DNA of 64,000 nt from Lonicera japonica (taxonomy: Eukaryota > Streptophyta > Magnoliopsida > Dipsacales > Caprifoliaceae): positions 1-64,000 of the forward strand of contig JAKCWG010000474.1 in the NCBI GenBank assembly GCA_021464415.1, in the 5' to 3' direction. The notes below the pieces were generated by a model, which was not told the origin of the DNA, made no database searches, and saw nothing but the letters and a program-made list of their open reading frames with translations. The translations under genes were made by a program, and so were the position numbers. This document shows positions 59,382-64,000 of the stretch, one piece after another. The first letter of the stretch is position 1. The number at the start of each line of letters is the position of its first letter.

Positions 59382-60110
59382 ATTGAGTGGGCCCCCTGGG
59401 GTGATCTGGGTCTTCATTTTGGATATGGCCGTGCTATGACCGCCTCGAGGACCAGGCGGTTGATTAGGGATGAGTACGGCCTTCATTTTTACTTGGGCGA
59501 GAGAGTTATTCGCCAGCATACACCGGCCCAGTGGCCCCAAGTTCCACTATTTCCACCGGTTCTGATGAGGCGGACGGGCGAGATTGACCCGGTGACGGTG
59601 CAGGCCTTGGTTGACGGTCTTGGCTTTCAGACGTTCACTGAGGAGGGAGACTACGCCGCTTTCGCTGCCCATTATTTGATGAGGGAGCCGAAGGGGACTC
59701 GGGGACTGGTCTTTTATGAGAGATATCGGGCATTGGGAGGCGATCCCCATTATATACGAGGACAGACCCACCTAGCTAGGACGGTTCTGGGTCACCTGCT
59801 ACCTGTCCCTGATCAGATGGACAATATTTTGAATTCTGAGGATGAGGATCCCGAAGAGGAGAGGGACATTCCTACTGCTGTCGAGGGTGGTGATAGATCA
59901 GGGGGTGAGGGAGGTGATACGACGGCGGCTTCGGAGCAGCCGCCTCAGACGACACCCATGGAGGAGCAGCGCGCTGAGGGCTTTGAGTTTCTTACCGGCC
60001 CTTCTGTGTCTTCGGAGGTCCTTTTTGATGCTGCTGAGGCTGCCGAGGGGAGAGCAGGATTTTTCGAGCGGTCCTGGGAGCCTGCGGATCTTGGGGCAGA
60101 TTATGAGTAG
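59382..60110 (+). CDS. Largest open exon of antisense gene 1
   Basis: An open block of 243 codons after the acceptor TTTGTAG. The first half is helical, Arg-rich and conserved-looking (GERVIRQHTP, YERYRALGGDPHYIRG). The second half is acidic, with Glu/Asp/Gly and Pro runs. It ends at TAG 60110. A further block downstream (from about 60361) is in exon-like form, so this stop may be premature or an alternative 3' end. Confidence 0.6.
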   Translation: MEWAPWGDLGLHFGYGRAMTASRTRRLIRDEYGLHFYLGERVIRQHTPAQWPQVPLFPPVLMRRTGEIDPVTVQALVDGLGFQTFTEEGDYAAFAAHYLMREPKGTRGLVFYERYRALGGDPHYIRGQTHLARTVLGHLLPVPDQMDNILNSEDEDPEEERDIPTAVEGGDRSGGEGGDTTAASEQPPQTTPMEEQRAEGFEFLTGPSVSSEVLFDAAEAAEGRAGFFERSWEPADLGADYE

Positions 60111-60933
60111 CTTGGGCGGACCCCTCCTGCGGCGGTGACTACTCCTTTTAGTGGGGTCCCGCCTTTGAGAGCGACGGCCATGGTGGATCCTCTAGGTGTC
60201 CGTACCTACGCTACACTGACCCCTCTTCCATCGACCGCTATGGGCCCTCCAGCCCAATCTCCAGGTCTCGGCGGCTCATTTTCTCGCCCTTTTTTGCTCC
60301 CTATTTGCGAGGAGGGGGTCCACTTCTGCTGATGTTCCGGCGGGGTCGTCCATTCCTTAGGTAGATCTACCCCCACTTCCCAGAGATATCCCTTATGTTG
60401 GCGCCGGTTTACGTCGATACACTGTCCCTGAGTATCCTCTTCCTGAGGACGCTTTTGACTACTTGGGTGGTCGCCCTGGTGATGAGGTACCTACTTCAAC
60501 TTCTCTTGATACTTTTATATCTATATTTATTCATTTTGACTGTGCTGATTCTCTTATCTTATGTCTTTTACAGCGGGTGAGTGTACGGGTGGCGGATCTG
60601 CGGGCTTGGCACGCCCAGTACCTTTACAGCTGGAACCTGCTCCAGTACGTCGGTTGAGACCCTCCAGCATACATGCGTGACTATCAGAGGGCTATTGACA
60701 TTTCTTTATAGCCGGACGACCCCCTGACTTCTTCTCATGCCCGGGCGGAGTCGCGGAGGAGTAGTAGTCGGACCTCCAGACGTTCTCGGTCCTTGGTGAT
60801 CCGTCCCACTGCTCATGTCCAGTCAACAGGGCTCTCCCAGGCGGCAGTTCCTTCTATTCAAGGCGTCCCAGTGGTTGACCTTACTCCCGAGGAGGGCTCG
60901 GGTGATAGTAGGAGCGTGTCAAAACGCGCTTGA

Positions 60934-61256
60934 GTAGATTAGTTTTTTCTTTTCTGCATTTTTGTTAGTTTGGAACATATATGTAGTTTTTTATTTTTAT
61001 AGACCTGTAGACAGAGTTTTAGTTATGAAAACTGTTCTTTTATTGGTTTTATGAAAGAATCCTTATTCGTGTCTGATGATATACATGTATTCCTTATCTG
61101 TGATAATTTAAATGAAATCAGTAGCTTAGGAGTCATACCTTGTAACGCGGTAGTACTTAGGGCCCCTGCAAAAGAATAAAGTGTGAACAAGAATGTATCC
61201 AGAAGCGATTCTTTTGGCAAGAATGACTCTTATGTGTAAGGAAAGCAAAAATAGGG
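60934..61256. other. Spacer between antisense units
   Basis: T-rich downstream sequence of unit 1 and upstream of unit 2; no ORF with support. Confidence 0.45.
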
Positions 61257-61272
61257 TGACCGTAAATGGGTT

Positions 61273-61284
61273 TGTCGCGCGACA
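61273..61284. promoter_or_regulatory. Palindrome upstream of antisense unit 2
   Basis: An exact TGTCGCGCGACA flanked by TT and AA, 25 bases before a TATA-like box (CTATAAATA, 61310-61318). Confidence 0.85.
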
Positions 61285-61309
61285 AACAGGCACATGACCC
61301 TCTTTTTTG

Positions 61310-61318
61310 CTATAAATA
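61310..61318 (+). promoter_or_regulatory. TATA box of antisense unit 2
   Basis: GCTATAAATACACC, about 39 bases before the ATG at 61357. A start site would fall shortly before that ATG, giving a very short leader. Confidence 0.6.
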
Positions 61319-61356
61319 CACCTATTTTCCTTCCTTCATCCCCACACCTTCCAAAA

Positions 61357-62614
61357 ATGTCTTCTTATCCCACAAAATATGATTTTTCTTACGTCAATGC
61401 CCGAGATGCTCTGGTATTTTCTGAAAATGGTCTGAATTTGGGTTCATTCAGTCCTTTGGCGGGCTGGTGCCATCGTCCTGTAGATTTTTCCTTTTTGTTA
61501 GGCGCTTTGTATTTCTGGAGCCCTGCGGATCATCTCTTCCGTTTTGGGCTTGATGAGCTTTGCCCGACCTACGAGGAGTTTTTTTTTGGCTGTTGCGTTC
61601 TGACGTTCGTCTCCCGATGGCAGTTCCCATAGAAGAAATTAGTCCTCGAGATATGCTGATTGCTCTGCTAGCCATTCCTTAAGCGGCCTGTGATAGTTTT
61701 ATTACCGACGGACTCTTTGACCTCCATAAAATGGTGAGTTTCTTTCATTGTTATGAAGATAGAGCCTCTTACGGCGTGGGGCGTACTACGGCGGCCTTGA
61801 TCTGCCTTATTTCTGATATGTTACTGGTGACGGGTTCCTCCCGTGTTGATCCGACTATTTTGAGTTTGATCTACCATGCTAGAAATGGAGAGTCCATAGT
61901 GCCTATTGTTCTTGCAGAGACTCTGAACGGTTTGGATGATATTCAAAGGGGGCTTCACCCTTTTTCAGGGGAAGTTCGCGCTTATTATACATGTGGCTGC
62001 TGGAGCGTTTCCGATCGGTGGGTTTCAACGGGGTTCGGCTCGATAATCCGACGCATTTCTTCCGTCGTCCCCTCTTTGGGGCTTTGACCATGTCTTCCTC
62101 TGATTGGACGGTGTAGTTTTCGAAGAACTTTCGGGCTATTCGGTGGAACATTTCTTGGTGGAAGCTGAGGGCGATGGTGCTTAGTACAGGGGGTCAGAAT
62201 TATGTTCGGCTCCGCGGGCTCTAATTTACTTCCTTTTATCTCCCAGGACGCCTCCTTCGTCAGTTCAACGTTACTTAGGACATTCCCCTTGGTCTGAACA
62301 ACTTCTCCTCTGAGTCCAAATTTGTGACCCCGCATGTTTCTTTATCGCTAGAGAGGATGTGGCGTGCCCGACTAACTCGTCAGTTCAACTATGCTCGTTT
62401 TGGTATTAACCGGCCCTTCTGGGCTGACATTATCCGCTCTTGCTGGCAATCCCTGGAAGGAGAACTAATTGATGACCCCTTTCAAATGGAGTGGTTCCGA
62501 TTCATGGATGCTGGGGCCACTGATGATAACATTGTCTTTGCGTATCAGATCCTGGACGAGACTCGTATTGATTTGGCCACTGAGAACCCGGTGTGGCCAA
62601 CCCCTAGGGATTAG
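61357..62614 (+). pseudogene. Antisense gene 2 of the Tat element: DUF7745-like protein, broken
   Basis: The first block (MSSYPTKYDFSYVNARDALV...) reaches ALYFWSPADHLFRFGLDELC and PTYEEF, a pattern of the plant DUF7745/plant-mobile-domain-related families. A run of eight T (about 61578) shifts the frame. Further blocks follow: one with VPIVLAETLNGLDDIQRG at about 61895-61950, and the open end 62324-62614 (RLTRQFNYARFG, FWADIIRSCW). A short gap with GTGAGT at 61734 may be an intron. Poly(A) signal AATAAA is at 62697. The function is unknown. It reads opposite to the integrase, and its end is about 220 bases from the integrase stop. Confidence 0.6.
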
Positions 62615-62696
62615 TTTCTTCTGTATGCTGTATCTTCTTTGTAACTTTCGGTGTCCTGAACCACCTTAATAATATACGCATGACTGTTTTATGGGA

Positions 62697-62702
62697 AATA
62701 AA
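62697..62702 (+). terminator. Polyadenylation signal after antisense gene 2
   Basis: AATAAA in GGGAAATAAATTTC, 83 bases after the stop codon. Confidence 0.5.
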
Positions 62703-62831
62703 TTTCTTTACAAAGTTTAAACCAGGCTTGAAGTCACTTCTCAGGTTGCCTACGTTCCCCTTTTTGACTTTTTGAAAACACAAATTTTGAGTTGGGGTTC
62801 AGGTTTACGTAGTTCTTATCTATACATGCTA

Positions 62832-64000
62832 TGTCTATTGATAATACTTCTTCAGTCTGTCTATGTTGACTGGTGAGTGCAGTAACTGTCCGTCTAAATC
62901 AGTGAGTATGGCGGCACCCCCCGTATCGATTTCTTTGACGATGTACGGCCCTGTCCACTTCTGTCCAAACTTTCCCCTTGGGTCCCTGGCTGGCTCTCGA
63001 ATTTCTTTTAATACGATGTCGTTCTCATTGATATCCCGAGTCTTCACTTTCTGGTTAAATGCTCGAGCGATTCTCTTCTGATACCCTTGATGGTGGTATG
63101 CGACTTTCAATCTCTTCTCATCCAGTAGGGCTAGCTCGTTATAACGTGCCTGGACCTACTCCAGTTCATTGACTTGATTCTCTAGCATTACTCTGAGGGA
63201 GGGGACCTCTAACTCAACAGGGATGACTGCTTCCATCCCGTATGTAAGAGAAAACGGGGTTGCCCCGGTGGAGACCCTCTCGGTGGTGATGTATCCCCAC
63301 AATGCATATGGTAATTTCTCTGGCCAGTCCCGGCAGGTGTCGGTTATCTTGCTTAGGATATTCTTTAGATTTTTGTTGGCGGCCTCGACTGTCCCATTGG
63401 TTTGCGGTCTATATGGCAAAGATCTATGTCGGGTAATACCGTATTCTTTCATGACGGAATTAGCCTCTCCCTCGAAGTGAGTGCCGTTGTCCGAGATAAT
63501 TTCGTGTGGGACCCCATAACGACAGATGATATTTCGTCTGATAAATCGGGCAACATTTCTAGCGTCAAGGGTTTGGAAAGACTCGGCTTTCACCCATTTG
63601 GTGAAGTAGTCAATGGCCACTAGTATGAATTCATGGCCGTTGCTGGCTTTGGGTGAAATCTTCCTGATGATGTCAATTCTCCAAGTTGCGAAAGGCCAGG
63701 GAGCAGTCATGTTGTACAGCTCTTTTGGTGGAAGTTTATGAGATTTAGCATAGATTTGGCACTTTTGGCAACGGCGTACGTGATTAACGCAGTCGTTCTG
63801 TAGGGTGGACCAATAATATCCTCGCCTGATGATTTTGCGGGCAAGTGTATGGCCGCTCATGTGAGGTCAACAATCGCCCCCATGTATCTGATCCATCACT
63901 TTGACAGACTCCTTTTCAGTGAGACATTGGAGATGGGTCCCGTCGTAGTTCCTCTTATATAGCCTGCCGGCACAAAGTATGAACCCTGATACTAATCTCC
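62832..64000 (-). pseudogene. Ty3/gypsy (Tat lineage) integrase, 3' end of pol, two stops
   Basis: The minus strand enters from the right edge. The HHCC zinc-binding region has HGGDC, HMSGH and CQKC. The catalytic core has Asp in WRIDIIRKI and in IISDNGTHFEG, then Glu in PQTNGTVEAANKNLK, the DDE triad. The C-terminal part has GKFGQKWTGPYIVKEID and ends near KKYYQ (stop about 62832). In-frame stops at 63867-63869 (TGA) and 63156-63158 (TAG) interrupt the frame, so this copy does not give a full integrase. Reverse transcriptase, RNase H, protease and gag would lie beyond the window. Confidence 0.9.

Larger units (their letters stand above)
57061..60933 (+). pseudogene. Antisense gene 1 of the Tat element: plant-mobile-domain-like protein, multi-exon, broken
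   Basis: Exon-like coding blocks alternate with T-rich introns: about 57061-57303 (donor GTATGT), 58370-59030, 59122-59297 (donor GTAAAT), 59382-60110, about 60361-60486 and 60574 on. The block around 58930-58990 encodes a YDWGG..LTVLYDAMDQVSRH-type sequence in the right frame, which is a signature of the plant mobile domain. WAPWGDLGLHFGYGR begins the 59.4-kb block. Frameshifts and stops (for example near 57150 and 58815) show decay. Such antisense ORFs with plant mobile domain are known in Tat-lineage elements; their role is unknown. The unit reads opposite to the element's integrase. Confidence 0.68.

Overview
The window is nuclear DNA of a flowering plant, probably a dicot. The evidence is AT-rich intergenic sequence, GT-AG introns, a plastid-targeted haem-pathway gene, an endogenous pararetrovirus, many plant-type MITEs and a Ty3/gypsy retrotransposon of the Tat lineage. 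I cannot name the species from sequence alone.

Layout. (1) 0.8-8.4 kb, minus strand: an eight-exon coproporphyrinogen III oxidase gene. Its exon order and splice sites are preserved, but four exons carry net frame-changing indels. One intron holds about 1.1 kb almost free of G on the plus strand. (2) 8.4-10 kb: a second copy of that gene's 5' end, plus two MITEs. (3) About 10.0-20.2 kb, plus strand: nearly one genome length of an endogenous member of the Caulimoviridae with badnavirus/tungrovirus-like domain order. It has a tRNA-Met-type primer-binding site, a small coiled-coil ORF, a long polyprotein (movement, coat, zinc fingers, protease, reverse transcriptase, RNase H, plus a long unassigned C-terminus), a promoter with paired as-1-like sites, and one more ORF downstream of the promoter. 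It is broken by one frameshift and several in-frame stops. (4) 20.4-29 kb: repeat-rich DNA with a triplicated repeat, a Mutator-type element with a 9-bp target duplication, a Tourist-type MITE and a tandem duplication of about 850 bp. (5) 29-36 kb: a host gene for a YqaJ/lambda-exonuclease-type nuclease that looks intact. (6) 36.6-42.5 kb: a PIF/Harbinger-like element with a Myb/SANT-like ORF1, no visible transposase, and a nested hAT MITE with a perfect 8-bp target duplication. (7) 42.5-51 kb: two more Mutator-like elements and at least five MITEs. (8) 52-64 kb: Tat-lineage Ty3/gypsy DNA, made of one LTR-like piece and then the 3' part of a large minus-strand element. Reading leftward from the right edge, that element has integrase, then two antisense (plus-strand) transcription units, one plant-mobile-domain-like and one DUF7745-like, two minisatellites, and an LTR.

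The most notable signal is in the Tat element. The palindrome TGTCGCGCGACA and close variants occur just upstream of the TATA-like box of the minus-strand LTR promoter, and again just upstream of the TATA-like boxes of both plus-strand antisense genes. This suggests one shared cis-element driving sense and antisense transcription of the same transposon.
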